Source of the DNA: JABDJZ01 sp047619685
Lineage (GTDB): Bacteria > Bacteroidota > Rhodothermia > Rhodothermales > UBA10348
Reading direction: 5' to 3'
Assembly (NCBI GenBank): GCA_047619685.1
Contig: JBLHLC010000049.1
Coordinates: 1-26,127 of the forward strand
DNA: 26,127 nucleotides
Positions 1 through 8,170 of this stretch are shown piece by piece; positions within the stretch are counted from its first letter, which is position 1; each line of letters starts with the position of its first letter. The position numbers were made by a program, and so were the translations under genes. A model generated the notes under the pieces. It saw only the letters and a program-made list of their open reading frames with translations. It made no database searches and was not told where the DNA came from.

Positions 1-1173
1 CAGCGAAAACGGCATCGCCAGGCGCTGCGGGTTCGTGTTGACGCCGGTCGCAATGATGGTGTAGGGCGCCTCCGCAAAGCTGGAGGGCATTTTCAGGTTG
101 ATCCCGAGCCCGAAGAACGTGCCTTCCCCGGGATGGACTTCCTGGTCTGGCGCCCGGCCGGTGTGGTTGGAGCCTACGTTGGCCCCGTATCCGACATTGC
201 CCCGGCCCTCCGGCCAGCAGGCAGACACCAGAAGGGCCTGGTGCCTGAAGCCCACAAAAGGACCGACCACCGAGGCGCTTACCTCGCCTTCAGCGATCGT
301 AGTGTTCGGGCCAATGACCGATGACGTCACGATACCCTTGCGGGTAACCGCGCTGGCCTCGCAAAGAAGCGATTCCTCTACGAATGCGCCGTCTTCGGCC
401 ACGGAATTCCATTGAAGCAAGGACCGGCGAACAATGGCGCCACCTCCCACCCGGGCACCATCGGTACCGTCTGCCTCAGAGAGGAGCGTAGACTCGGAGA
501 CCGCGGTGGCCCCGCTTATCACGCAGCCCGGTCCGACGTAAGACCCCGAAACCCTTCGGCAGCCGGTGATCCTTGCGCCGGCTCCGATAATCGTACGGTC
601 TGAACGGCAGCGGTCCTGATACTGCGCCACGCGGAGATCCAGGGACGCTCTAACAATGGCTGGAGGTCTCGGGCGAACCAGATGCGCCAGATTCTGGAAC
701 AGCAGATCGGCCACGACGGGTATGCTCCTGTTGGCGTTTGAGGTCCGCAGACCCACCCTGATCCCGTTCCCGAACGTGCTGCCGGCCATGCCGAGGACCT
801 CGTCACAATCGCTGACGAGCGCTCCCTTGCCGACGTTGGTGTCCGCCATGAGGCCTATACCCGAGACCCGGGCGTCGTCCTCAATCCGGCAATTGGAAAT
901 CGTGGCGTCGAAAACCCCCGATGGCAGTGGGACCCCGGAGCGATCCACGTGGCCGTCGAACCGACCAAGCCGAATGTCGCCGTGGAAGTGGACGCGCTGA
1001 ACCCGGGTCGCGTCGAAATCGTCAGACACATGGACCCGACTCCAGTCCTCCGCGGAGCATCCGGCGGCCTCCAATTCTACGATTTCGGCCCCATGAATCG
1101 GCCGGCGCTCTTCCGCACCGGGGCGGAAAAGCCACGATGGCCGCTCTGGGTAATTGGCAAGTAGGTCCGACAC
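1..1173 (-). CDS. DUF4954 family left-handed beta-helix protein (3' end outside window)
   Basis: The reading frame runs open from a GTG at 1173 to the window edge, giving 391 N-terminal codons; the stop lies outside. The start follows the preceding gene's stop by 3 nt, so the two are co-transcribed. Residues about 20-60 (IHGAEIVELEAAGCSAEDW, then HVSDDFDATRVQRVHFHGDI) match my memory of the N-terminus of DUF4954 proteins in Bacteroidota. After that come many short hexapeptide-like turns (ISNCRIEDDARVSG, GPGCVISGATAVSES, IGPNTTIAEGEV), which indicate a left-handed parallel beta-helix of the acyltransferase/nucleotidyltransferase type. A late block, GANVGSNHTGRAPDQE, also fits this family. Family members usually have about 650-730 residues, so roughly half is visible. 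No enzymatic activity is established for the family; a sugar-nucleotide or acyl-transfer role is only inferred from the fold. No signal peptide is seen, so it is probably cytoplasmic. Confidence 0.8.
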   Translation of the reverse strand, partial: MSDLLANYPERPSWLFRPGAEERRPIHGAEIVELEAAGCSAEDWSRVHVSDDFDATRVQRVHFHGDIRLGRFDGHVDRSGVPLPSGVFDATISNCRIEDDARVSGIGLMADTNVGKGALVSDCDEVLGMAGSTFGNGIRVGLRTSNANRSIPVVADLLFQNLAHLVRPRPPAIVRASLDLRVAQYQDRCRSDRTIIGAGARITGCRRVSGSYVGPGCVISGATAVSESTLLSEADGTDGARVGGGAIVRRSLLQWNSVAEDGAFVEESLLCEASAVTRKGIVTSSVIGPNTTIAEGEVSASVVGPFVGFRHQALLVSACWPEGRGNVGYGANVGSNHTGRAPDQEVHPGEGTFFGLGINLKMPSSFAEAPYTIIATGVNTNPQRLAMPFSL

Positions 1174-1176
1174 GCG

Positions 1177-2436
1177 CTAGAGTTGGTAATCCGCCTCAGT
1201 TAGTTCAACACGCTGACCCGACGCGATGGCCCGCTTGGCGGCATCGGCCAAAACCGTCATTGCAAATCCAAGATTATGGTCCGCTATAGCTGGGTACGGT
1301 CCATAAAAGAAATTATCCGCGAACGACTTCATTCCGTGCCAAAGAGGGGACTTGAGGTTGGGGTCGTCGGCCGTTGGATCCAGACCCAGCGAGTCCAGCT
1401 TGGTAGCGTTTGCCACCAGGGCAACGCCGGTCTCTTTGTAGAATTTGTCCCTGCGCGCGTAGACCTCCCAGCCCAACATGGGGGCATCGACTTCCTTGAA
1501 CATCCATGCCTTCTGGTCGCGGAACATGATCGTGCTGTTTGTGCCGTAGAACGTCTCGTAGTCCGAGTCGAAGCTGCTGGCAAGGGATGCGTCGAACATC
1601 AGGTTCTTGCCACCCGGGAAGCCGAAAATGGCCTGGACCGTGTCCGGAACGTCTCGCCCGTCATTCCAAAGAAGTGTTGACCCAAAACCCGTTACCGAGG
1701 TGGGGTAGGCGCCCATGAGCCACGAGGCCACGTCCAGCTGCTGGAGGCCGAGTTCGCCGACCAGGCCCAGGCTCTTGTCTGCCTCCAGGCGCCAGTTGAG
1801 ATCACGGGCACGTTGCCCGTTGGGGGAGGCCTGGCGCCAGCTTTCCTTGCGATGCCACTGTGTTCGGCTCATGACCGAGTCCCCAATCGCGCCGCTCCGG
1901 ATGAACTGGAATACGGAGCGGTATTGAGGTTCGGTGCGAAGGTGCAGCCCGACCTGAAAGATCTGGTCCGATGCGGCATCTGCGGCCTTTCCTATTTCGC
2001 GGGCGTCTGCTACCGAGTGCGCCATCGGAGCTTCGCAGTAGACGTGTTTGCCAGCTGCCAGGGCATCGAGGACGACCTGCTTGTGCAGGTGGGTTGGCGT
2101 GGCAATCAGTACGGCGTCGATTTCCGCGTTGCCCAGGACCTCCGTGTAGTCCTCATGACGGGAGGCGTCGGGATGCGCACGCTGGGCGCGTCGCAGCATG
2201 GGTGCGTAGGTGTCGCAGATAGCGGAGACCTGCATCTCAGGCAGGTCCTCCAACGTCTCTGCCATCTCTCTGCCCCATTGGCCGAAGCCGATGATGGCAC
2301 ATCGCACCACTTCGTCCGCCGGTGGGAGGCGAAAAATTGCGGGGGCCTCCTGCGCGATGCGGTACACATCGCGCATGCCCGCGAGTCCCAACAGGCTGCC
2401 CATGGAGCCTTTCTTGAGGAAATGCCTACGGTCCAT
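1177..2436 (-). CDS. Tat-exported Gfo/Idh/MocA-family protein with altered catalytic motif
   Basis: This 419-residue protein begins MDRRHFLKKGS, a twin-arginine signal (R3-R4) followed by a short hydrophobic stretch, so export through Tat with bound cofactor is likely. Residues 43-140 form a Rossmann domain with the dinucleotide-binding GFGQWG at 50-55, and the C-terminal half is the family's alpha/beta substrate domain. Family members are NAD(P)-dependent sugar or cyclitol oxidoreductases, or GH109-like glycosidases. Two usual catalytic positions are changed: the EKP lysine reads E135-A136-P137, and the histidine in the 'GxLGxHQxD' block reads GELGLQQLD with Q232. It may therefore be inactive, structural, or use different chemistry. 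The ATG lies one base after the apbE stop and has a good ribosome site, so translation is probably coupled to apbE. The substrate is unknown. Confidence 0.88.
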   Translation of the reverse strand: MDRRHFLKKGSMGSLLGLAGMRDVYRIAQEAPAIFRLPPADEVVRCAIIGFGQWGREMAETLEDLPEMQVSAICDTYAPMLRRAQRAHPDASRHEDYTEVLGNAEIDAVLIATPTHLHKQVVLDALAAGKHVYCEAPMAHSVADAREIGKAADAASDQIFQVGLHLRTEPQYRSVFQFIRSGAIGDSVMSRTQWHRKESWRQASPNGQRARDLNWRLEADKSLGLVGELGLQQLDVASWLMGAYPTSVTGFGSTLLWNDGRDVPDTVQAIFGFPGGKNLMFDASLASSFDSDYETFYGTNSTIMFRDQKAWMFKEVDAPMLGWEVYARRDKFYKETGVALVANATKLDSLGLDPTADDPNLKSPLWHGMKSFADNFFYGPYPAIADHNLGFAMTVLADAAKRAIASGQRVELTEADYQL

Positions 2437-2437
2437 T

Positions 2438-3415
2438 CTATTCCTTTCTGGATGCGAGGGCCCCTATGTGCCAGGGCCCAAATTGATCAGTCACTTTGTC
2501 CTTGCTGAAGCAGAGCGTCCTACAGTCTTCAAAGGTATTTGGTGCCGCCGAACGGCGTCCGAGTACAAGAAGCGCCGTGGATAGTGCGTCGGAGTTTGTC
2601 GAAGGGTAGGAGCGCTCGAATTCCGCGGCGTCGTTGTCCGGGTTCGCGACCGAGTTCGCTTCCGAGCCCGAGCCCGAGCCCCGGTCAGAATCCACGACTA
2701 CCGCCGCCAGTTCCGTCTCGCTGACCGCCTGTCCCGTTCTGGGGTCTATCACGTGCCCGGTCCACTGGCCGTCCGTCAGGTGTCGGCCGCGACCATAAAT
2801 CCCGGATGTACTCAGCGCCGCGTTCTCCAACTCGACCCAGGCTATCGGCTGACCCGCTCGATCTGGCGAAGGGTGGGAGAGTGCTATCCGCCACGGTCGG
2901 TCGGCGTCTCGCCCCAGCGCATAGGCCGTACTCGTGCCCCCGTGGATCAACGCGTTCTCAATCCCGGCTTCCCGCAAAATGGCCGCCGCCTGGTCTATCG
3001 CGTATCCCTTGCCGATACCGCCCAGATTCAAAGCGATGTCACTTCTGGCGAAGCAAACTGTGCGGTTTTCGTCGTCCAGGACCACATCGGCCATCCCTGC
3101 TCCCTTTCGACCTGCCTCCGGAAGGCCGTCGTCGGCGGGAATGATCGTGGGGTCAAAGGCCCCCTCCGTCAGCCCGTGCAGCTGTTTGACGTGCTGCAAA
3201 AGACCGAAAACGGGCGCGTGGACCACAACCGGCCCGCTGGCCGCATCACGATTGATGCGACTCAGCAGACTGGCAGGGTCAAACCACGAAAGTTGTCTCT
3301 CAACGCGGCGTATTTCAGCCAGGGCTTCTTCTCCCGCGGCGCGGGCGTACGCTTCGTTGCGGCCCATGACGACCACCTCGAAGCGTGTGGCCATCGCATG
3401 GGCAGCCAAACGCAC
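2438..3415 (-). CDS. apbE: FAD:protein FMN transferase (ApbE family)
   Basis: ApbE enzymes move FMN from FAD onto a threonine or serine of target flavoproteins, with Mg2+. The 325-residue product shows the family blocks in order: HAMATRFEV near the N-terminus, GAFDPTI, LNLGGIGKGYAID, IHGGTSTAYALG, ALSTSGIYGRG, GHVIDPRTG and finally DALSTALLVLG, which carries the D and T of the metal site. The start is a GTG at 3415, 20 nt after the stop of the upstream oxidoreductase. An ATG at 3394 is possible but would cut into the first conserved strand. Unlike many Gram-negative ApbE proteins, no signal peptide or lipobox is visible, so it is probably cytoplasmic. Between the penultimate strand (AAVVVDSD) and the DALSTAL helix lies about 30 residues of low-complexity Ser/Gly/Asn/Glu sequence, an unusual insertion. 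No D-x-x-(S/T)-G-A-(T/S) target motif was found among the visible proteins. Confidence 0.93.
   Translation of the reverse strand: MRLAAHAMATRFEVVVMGRNEAYARAAGEEALAEIRRVERQLSWFDPASLLSRINRDAASGPVVVHAPVFGLLQHVKQLHGLTEGAFDPTIIPADDGLPEAGRKGAGMADVVLDDENRTVCFARSDIALNLGGIGKGYAIDQAAAILREAGIENALIHGGTSTAYALGRDADRPWRIALSHPSPDRAGQPIAWVELENAALSTSGIYGRGRHLTDGQWTGHVIDPRTGQAVSETELAAVVVDSDRGSGSGSEANSVANPDNDAAEFERSYPSTNSDALSTALLVLGRRSAAPNTFEDCRTLCFSKDKVTDQFGPWHIGALASRKE
2441..2447 (-). promoter_or_regulatory. Ribosome binding site for the second Gfo/Idh/MocA gene
   Basis: On the minus strand AAAGGAA stands about 4-5 nt before the ATG at 2436 and overlaps the last codons of apbE. It supports that ATG as the start and suggests translational coupling between the two genes. 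Confidence 0.6.
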
Positions 3416-3435
3416 TGTTGCGTAGTCGCTTCCGG

Positions 3436-4863
3436 TCAGGACTGGTCCAGCGTACCGTAGGTGATGGGCTCCACCACCCGGCCGCTGCCGGCAGAAATCT
3501 GACGCGTTTCACGATCGAAGTGCATCATCTCGCCAAGGCGATCTGACATCTCCGCCATCGCGATGATGGTTTGGGCGCGGATGGCCACCTCGATGTTACC
3601 GTTTGGCGTGCCGTCGTTCCGGATGGCGTCGAAGAAGTTGCCCGCGTGCGCCGGAATGCTGACGCCGGGGGTGATGTTTTCGACCGTCTCCTGATCCACG
3701 AGGTCCGCAAACGGACGTTCGGGACGAAGCTCAACCGAGTCGCCGCCGAAGTAGAGCGTCGCCTCCTGGCCGCGGATCACCTGCCCCAGCCCCTGCTCGT
3801 TGACCGTGGCGCCCACGATCATCATGTTCAGGCCGCTCGGGAATTGCGCGATGAGCTGCGTGTTGTCGTTCACCGAGCGATCAGCCGCACCAACAGTGGC
3901 GTCTGTGATCTGCTTGTTGCCAACGCAGACCACACGCGTCGGGAATTCCGGGTTGCCTGTGGCAATCAGAAGCGGGTGGATCCGGTGGGCCAACAAGTCA
4001 CCCAGGATGCCTGCGCAGTAGGGGTAGAACTTCCGCCAGCGGTGGTAATGCTCGCGGTTGAAGTCAACGCGGTTGTTGACCTTGCCCAGCCATTTGTCCC
4101 AATCCAGCGTTTCCGGTGTCACACCGTCTTCCAGCCCGTAGTAGTTCCACTCACCGTCGGGGGAGTTGCGCATGTAGGAGTCCTGCGCCAGCACCAGTCG
4201 GCCAATCTTGCCGTCCCTGATCATCTGCGCGGCCGTGTGCCACTTGCCTTCCGTGCAGAACTGGGAGCCGATCTGAAATTTCTTGCCCGTGCTCTTTACC
4301 GAATCATAGATCTCCCAGCCTTCGCCCAGGTACCGGGTCATCGGCTTCTCGCAGTAGACGTGCTTGCCGGACTCCATGGCGTCGATGGCAATTTGCGAAT
4401 GCCAGTGATCGACCGTGCCGATGAAGACCGCATCGATGTCCGTGCGCTCCAGCATCTCGCGGTAGTCCTCGTAGACCTCCGTGGTCACGTCCGTGGCGCC
4501 CCGAGCAATACGGGACTGCTCCATCAGGTCCTTGGCCCGGTCCCGTCGCCCCGAATAGAGGTCACAAGCCGCAATCGCTACCGCGTTGTGCTCCTCGTTG
4601 TGCCATGACTCACCGTCTCGGAGGTTGGTAACCGTACGCATGTGGGCATTGAATCCCTGGCCGCCCACGCCGATGTGGCCAATGTTCAGCCGGTCAGCGG
4701 CCCCAAGAACCGAACCCGGTGCGGGCCTCCAGTCTTTCGTGTACTTGCTGGCCTTGGCCGTCTTCACACCGGCAGCAACCGCAGTGGCTGCAACCGCGCT
4801 CTTCTTGATGAAATCGCGTCTGCTCTGAGTGCGAGGCGTCTTGCCTTCGGAACCGTTGTCCAT
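3436..4863 (-). CDS. Tat-exported Gfo/Idh/MocA family oxidoreductase
   Basis: The product has 475 residues from the ATG at 4863, the start chosen because it places the twin-arginine signal (QSRRDFIKKSAVAATAVAAG) about 12 residues in, as usual. A GTG at 4905 would give 489 residues. The Rossmann fold shows GHIGVGGQGFNAHM for NAD(P) binding, and the catalytic CEKPMTRY is intact. A later block, GILGDLLAHRIHPLLIA, carries the histidine region of the substrate domain. The family oxidises or epimerises sugars and cyclitols; Tat-exported members of Bacteroidota and Planctomycetota are often annotated only as oxidoreductases, and some are GH109-like glycosidases. It is the first gene of the minus-strand run and is transcribed divergently from the YceI gene across a short gap. 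The specific substrate cannot be read from the sequence. Confidence 0.9.
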   Translation of the reverse strand: MDNGSEGKTPRTQSRRDFIKKSAVAATAVAAGVKTAKASKYTKDWRPAPGSVLGAADRLNIGHIGVGGQGFNAHMRTVTNLRDGESWHNEEHNAVAIAACDLYSGRRDRAKDLMEQSRIARGATDVTTEVYEDYREMLERTDIDAVFIGTVDHWHSQIAIDAMESGKHVYCEKPMTRYLGEGWEIYDSVKSTGKKFQIGSQFCTEGKWHTAAQMIRDGKIGRLVLAQDSYMRNSPDGEWNYYGLEDGVTPETLDWDKWLGKVNNRVDFNREHYHRWRKFYPYCAGILGDLLAHRIHPLLIATGNPEFPTRVVCVGNKQITDATVGAADRSVNDNTQLIAQFPSGLNMMIVGATVNEQGLGQVIRGQEATLYFGGDSVELRPERPFADLVDQETVENITPGVSIPAHAGNFFDAIRNDGTPNGNIEVAIRAQTIIAMAEMSDRLGEMMHFDRETRQISAGSGRVVEPITYGTLDQS

Positions 4864-4969
4864 GGGGTTGAATTCGATGGGTTGGGTGCTTGCTGCCCGC
4901 GACACGCCGCCTGCGAGTCCGCGTCAAGGAAGATAGCCCATTGGCTCCCGAAATTTCACGAGACTTGTT

Positions 4970-5557
4970 ATGGCCCGCTTCGCCGTGTTTCTACTTGCAA
5001 TGCTGATGACCGGAAGCGCCGTCGCGCAGGACAATCGGGTGTTGACCGCTCAGGAAGGGTCGGTTCTGGAGGTCGATGGGACTTCAAACAAGAGTGACTG
5101 GACCGTAACTGCTTCCGAGTTCAGGGGGACCTTTGAGATGTCGGCTGCTGGTGATGTGGTTGCCGCAGAGTTCTCCGTGGCCGCCAAGAGCATCAAGGGG
5201 ACGATTGGTCTCATCATGAACAAGCTGATCTCCGGGGCTCTCAAGACCGCGCAGTATCCCGACATCAGCTACACCATGCTTGAGGTGACCGGGTCCTCAG
5301 TTACGGATGCCGGCAAGGTGCTGTCGACGCGGGGAACGCTATCGCTGGCAGGCGTGGACAAGGAGATCGAGATGGATGTCCTCGTTGCGGATACCGAAGG
5401 CGGGATCCGGTTCACCGGCGAGCACCCGATTTCCATGCCAGACTACAAGATGAAGCCGCCTACGGCCATGTTTGGGGCCTTGCACGTGGCCAAAGAGGTG
5501 CTGGTGCGGTTTGACGTACTGGCTGGGGAGGCCTCAGAGACGGAGTCGGGGCAGTAG
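4970..5557 (+). CDS. YceI family periplasmic lipid-binding-like protein
   Basis: A 195-residue protein with a clear Sec signal peptide (MARFAVFLLAMLMTGSAVAQ, probable cut after AVAQ). The mature part has YceI-family features: a start resembling 'gSxVeVdGTSNKSDWTVTA', the block AAKSIKGTIGLIMNKLISGALK, then YPDISYTMLEV, GTLSLAGVDKEIEMDVLV, and a C-terminal PTAMFGALHVAKEVLVRFDV. YceI proteins form an extended lipocalin-like beta barrel that binds polyisoprenoid or other amphiphilic ligands in the periplasm. The exact ligand is unknown. The stop lies only 3 nt from the stop of the convergent DUF3667 gene, with no evident terminator between them. Confidence 0.9.
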   Translation: MARFAVFLLAMLMTGSAVAQDNRVLTAQEGSVLEVDGTSNKSDWTVTASEFRGTFEMSAAGDVVAAEFSVAAKSIKGTIGLIMNKLISGALKTAQYPDISYTMLEVTGSSVTDAGKVLSTRGTLSLAGVDKEIEMDVLVADTEGGIRFTGEHPISMPDYKMKPPTAMFGALHVAKEVLVRFDVLAGEASETESGQ

Positions 5558-5560
5558 CGT

Positions 5561-6379
5561 CTAGCTGGCAAGGGACTTCGCAAAGATGAACACCATCATC
5601 ACGACCAGCATCACCACCATGTAGAGGAGAACGGCCGCGAACATGGCGGCCGTAGACCGCAGCGCTCCGCGCATGCCCTGTTGGTGGAAGTCCACAGAGC
5701 CCCAGCCAGCCAGGACCAGATAGCCCATCGTCCCGATCAGGAAGTGCAGTCCTGGTGAGATACGAAACGTGATCGGTAGCAGGAAGGCTGTCACCAGGAG
5801 CCAATGCCCGATGGTGTACAGGGCGAAGACGAACTGCTCCGCCACCCTGAAACTGCCGGTGGCAGTCCGGGTGAACAAGGTCAGGGCAAACGCGAAGGCC
5901 GCCGCAAAGAAAATGCCCACATACGAATACCCGGCGCGCGTCACGCTGGCCATGACCTGGGCCAATACGGGGATGGGCTCATCGGTCCTGAAAAGCTTCT
6001 TGTAGACCTCCATGCCTTCCTGGGCTTGCGCGGCCTGAGGACTGTCCAGTTCCATGGTGTACGTCATGCTGGTCTCCAGGTAGTCCACGTAGGAATCGCC
6101 GACCGTCGAGAACGCGACCAGTTGTAGCGTAGCCGCCACCAGCCAGTAGGTCACCGGGTTGGTGTACCAGATGCGCCGGCCCTGGACGTACTCCCGGGCC
6201 ACGATGCCCGGAGCCTGGAATATCCCGACGACCGTGCGCAAGTAGCTGTAATCCAGCTTGAGGAGGCGGGTGGACAGCAGCTCAAACAGGTTTAGCCTCT
6301 TGGGCCCGCCTGGATGGTTGTACTCGCAGTTGGAGCAGAGGTCGCCGGTGAGTTCGGCGGAGCAGTTGGGGCAGGTCAT
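5561..6379 (-). CDS. DUF3667 domain membrane protein with N-terminal zinc ribbon
   Basis: A 272-residue protein. The N-terminus has two CxxC knuckles (C3/C6 and C15/C18), a likely zinc ribbon. Then comes the DUF3667 core, FELLSTRLLKLDYSYLRTV followed by PGIVAREYVQGRRIWYTNPVTYW, as I know it from Bacteroidota proteins. About five hydrophobic segments follow (for example WLVAATLQLVAF, VGIFFAAAFAFALTLF, HWLLVTAFLLPITF, FLIGTMGYLVLAGW and the C-terminal VVMLVVMMVFIF), so it is an integral inner-membrane protein with a cytosolic N-terminus. The function of the family is unknown. It is convergent with the YceI gene and divergent from the DsbA-like lipoprotein gene, with 158 nt between the latter two in which I recognise no clear promoter. 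Confidence 0.85.
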   Translation of the reverse strand: MTCPNCSAELTGDLCSNCEYNHPGGPKRLNLFELLSTRLLKLDYSYLRTVVGIFQAPGIVAREYVQGRRIWYTNPVTYWLVAATLQLVAFSTVGDSYVDYLETSMTYTMELDSPQAAQAQEGMEVYKKLFRTDEPIPVLAQVMASVTRAGYSYVGIFFAAAFAFALTLFTRTATGSFRVAEQFVFALYTIGHWLLVTAFLLPITFRISPGLHFLIGTMGYLVLAGWGSVDFHQQGMRGALRSTAAMFAAVLLYMVVMLVVMMVFIFAKSLAS

Positions 6380-6537
6380 GGGGCGAGAATAGTAAACGCG
6401 GCACGTGGTTTCGCGCCAGGTCTAGCGAATTTGGTCAATTCCGGTCCACGGGGAACCCGGCGCCGCCGCATCGACCACCCGGAAATCCAAGTCGCAGAGC
6501 GCTACATTCCCGAATCCTTTCCCCCGAACGCCGGCCC

Positions 6538-7503
6538 ATGACCCGATTGTCCCCGAACTCAATTTCCCCACGCCCAATTATCCTGCTCCTGGCAGTCTTT
6601 GTGCTCGTTGGATGTGCCAGTCCTTCCGCTCAGGCCCAAGAAGCCGACGCCGCCTCCCGCAAGGCGCGAATCGTAGAGAACCTCAAGGTTCGGTTTGCTC
6701 AACTCGCGGACGCATCGCTCCAGATCATGCAACTGGAGGACGCAGGAATACCCGGGATGGATATCGGCACGCTTCTCATCAACAATCAAAACCAGGCGCG
6801 ATTTCTGGTGACGCGCGATGACACACGTCTGTACATGCTGGCAGCCGACGCAGTGGACGTTAGCCAAACACGGGCGGAATTGGAGGGTGCGATCGCCCGA
6901 AGCGCGCTCCAGGAGGCGGCGGCGGCGCGGCAACGCCATGTGCAACTGATGGCGCTGGCAGACGGCGCGCCGAGCCTCGGGCCTGACTCGGCCCCGGTGA
7001 CCATCGTCGAGTTCTCAGATTTCCAGTGTCCATTCTGCGCCAGGGCGACTCCGACGGTCAAACAGCTTCTGGCCAAGTATCCCGAGGACGTACGCCTGGT
7101 GTTTCTCGACCTGCCTCTCAACATCCACCCCTGGGCCGAGCAGGCCGCGGTGGCCGGGGGATGCGCCGCCCGCCAGTCGGACGCGGCATTTTGGTCGCTC
7201 CACGACTACTACTTTGATAATCAGGCCCAGATCAAGCCGGAGAACGTCGTCCAAATGACGCGTGACCACGTGGGGACGCTGAGTCTGGATATGGACGAGT
7301 GGGAGTCGTGCGCGGTTGATACCGGGAGCGCGTCCTACGCTGAGGTGCTTGCGAAGGTACGCGCCCATACGGCGACGGCTCAGAGCCTCGGCATAACGGG
7401 GACCCCGGCCTTCTTCATCAACGGGGTCCTTTTGAGCGGAGCGCAGCCGCTTGAGGCATTCGAAGCTGTTGTGCAGCAGGCGTTGTCGGAGGGCGGGCGG
7501 TAA
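6538..7503 (+). CDS. DsbA-family thioredoxin-fold lipoprotein
   Basis: A 321-residue protein. The N-terminus has a hydrophobic stretch ending in a lipobox (LVGC, C26), so the mature protein is probably lipid-anchored. Residues about 40-130 form a small N-terminal region of unknown role (KARIVENLKVRFAQLAD onward), possibly a dimerisation domain as in other long DsbA-like proteins. A DsbA-type thioredoxin fold (Thioredoxin_4) follows, with the redox motif C164-P-F-C167 in SDFQCPFCARA, a helical insert, and the cis-proline loop GTPAFFINGV (P290). It should catalyse thiol-disulfide exchange on exported proteins. No partner such as DsbB or VKOR is in the window. It ends 9 nt from the stop of the convergent acetyltransferase. 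Confidence 0.9.
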   Translation: MTRLSPNSISPRPIILLLAVFVLVGCASPSAQAQEADAASRKARIVENLKVRFAQLADASLQIMQLEDAGIPGMDIGTLLINNQNQARFLVTRDDTRLYMLAADAVDVSQTRAELEGAIARSALQEAAAARQRHVQLMALADGAPSLGPDSAPVTIVEFSDFQCPFCARATPTVKQLLAKYPEDVRLVFLDLPLNIHPWAEQAAVAGGCAARQSDAAFWSLHDYYFDNQAQIKPENVVQMTRDHVGTLSLDMDEWESCAVDTGSASYAEVLAKVRAHTATAQSLGITGTPAFFINGVLLSGAQPLEAFEAVVQQALSEGGR

Positions 7504-7512
7504 AAAAAACGC

Positions 7513-7989
7513 TCAGATCTCCCGTCGGAACTGAACAATCCGAAAGGTCTCCGTCATACCCGTCGCAAGGTGGAATCGCTGCGCAGCCTCATCCTTGAGG
7601 TCAGAGTCTGTGGCAAATTCGGTGCAGCCCTGGGCGCGGGCCCAGTAGATTGCCGCGTCCAGAAGCTGACGCCCCAGGCCCGCGCCTCGTGCCTCCGGAG
7701 CCACGTAGATGGCCTCAAGGTATCCGACTGGGGAGGTCAGGCAGCCGTCTACCCGATTCCGCAGCGCTACTTCGGCAAAGCCAGCCACCTCCGCTGACCC
7801 GTCGAGCCGGCCCGGGGTGTCAGGCGAGCCAACTAACCCCAGAAACACCTCCTGCTCCATCCGCTCCGCAAACGCCTCCATGTCGCGCTGATTGAACGCC
7901 GGATCCAGGTCGTCCCACAGCTCCAGCCGCATTCGCGTCCAGTCCGAACGGTCGCGCTCGTTAGAGGGGGAGAGGGGGCGAACAGGCAT
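7513..7989 (-). CDS. GNAT acetyltransferase resembling aminoglycoside AAC(6')
   Basis: A 158-residue protein from the ATG at 7989. It has the acetyl-CoA motif A of GNAT enzymes (VAPEARGAGLGRQLL, with R-x-x-G-x-G). Its overall layout follows chromosomal AAC(6')-I enzymes of the Acinetobacter type: W-x-x-M/L-R-x-x-L-W near the N-terminus, TSPVGYLEAIYV before motif A, then W-A-x-x-x-G-C-T-E-F-A-(S/T)-D, and a C-terminal (G)-F/M-x-E-T-x-x-x-x-x-F-x-x-x-I. Those enzymes acetylate the 6' amino group of aminoglycosides. The match is from memory of the family, so the substrate is an inference; a housekeeping small-molecule substrate is equally possible in an environmental bacterium. Single gene, convergent with the DsbA-like lipoprotein. 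A run of eight T on the minus strand follows its stop, but I see no strong hairpin before it. Confidence 0.82.
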   Translation of the reverse strand: MPVRPLSPSNERDRSDWTRMRLELWDDLDPAFNQRDMEAFAERMEQEVFLGLVGSPDTPGRLDGSAEVAGFAEVALRNRVDGCLTSPVGYLEAIYVAPEARGAGLGRQLLDAAIYWARAQGCTEFATDSDLKDEAAQRFHLATGMTETFRIVQFRREI

Positions 7990-8170
7990 TCCCAAAGATA
8001 GGCAACCGGCTCAAAACAACAGCCAGACGTGAGGCTCTGGCACCTGGACTCCCCTGAGTGTTAAGGCATCTTGAATGCGGCCGGAGTGGGACTTATTCTG
8101 CGTTCAAGCGCCGGGTCCAACACCCATCGCAATGAACGCGCCCTGTTATGGCAGACTCCTGTCCGATTCC

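Noticed and set aside
3571..4608. 345-codon plus-strand frame opposite the first Gfo/Idh/MocA gene
   Set aside because: It is covered by a clear oxidoreductase on the other strand and has no motif of its own.
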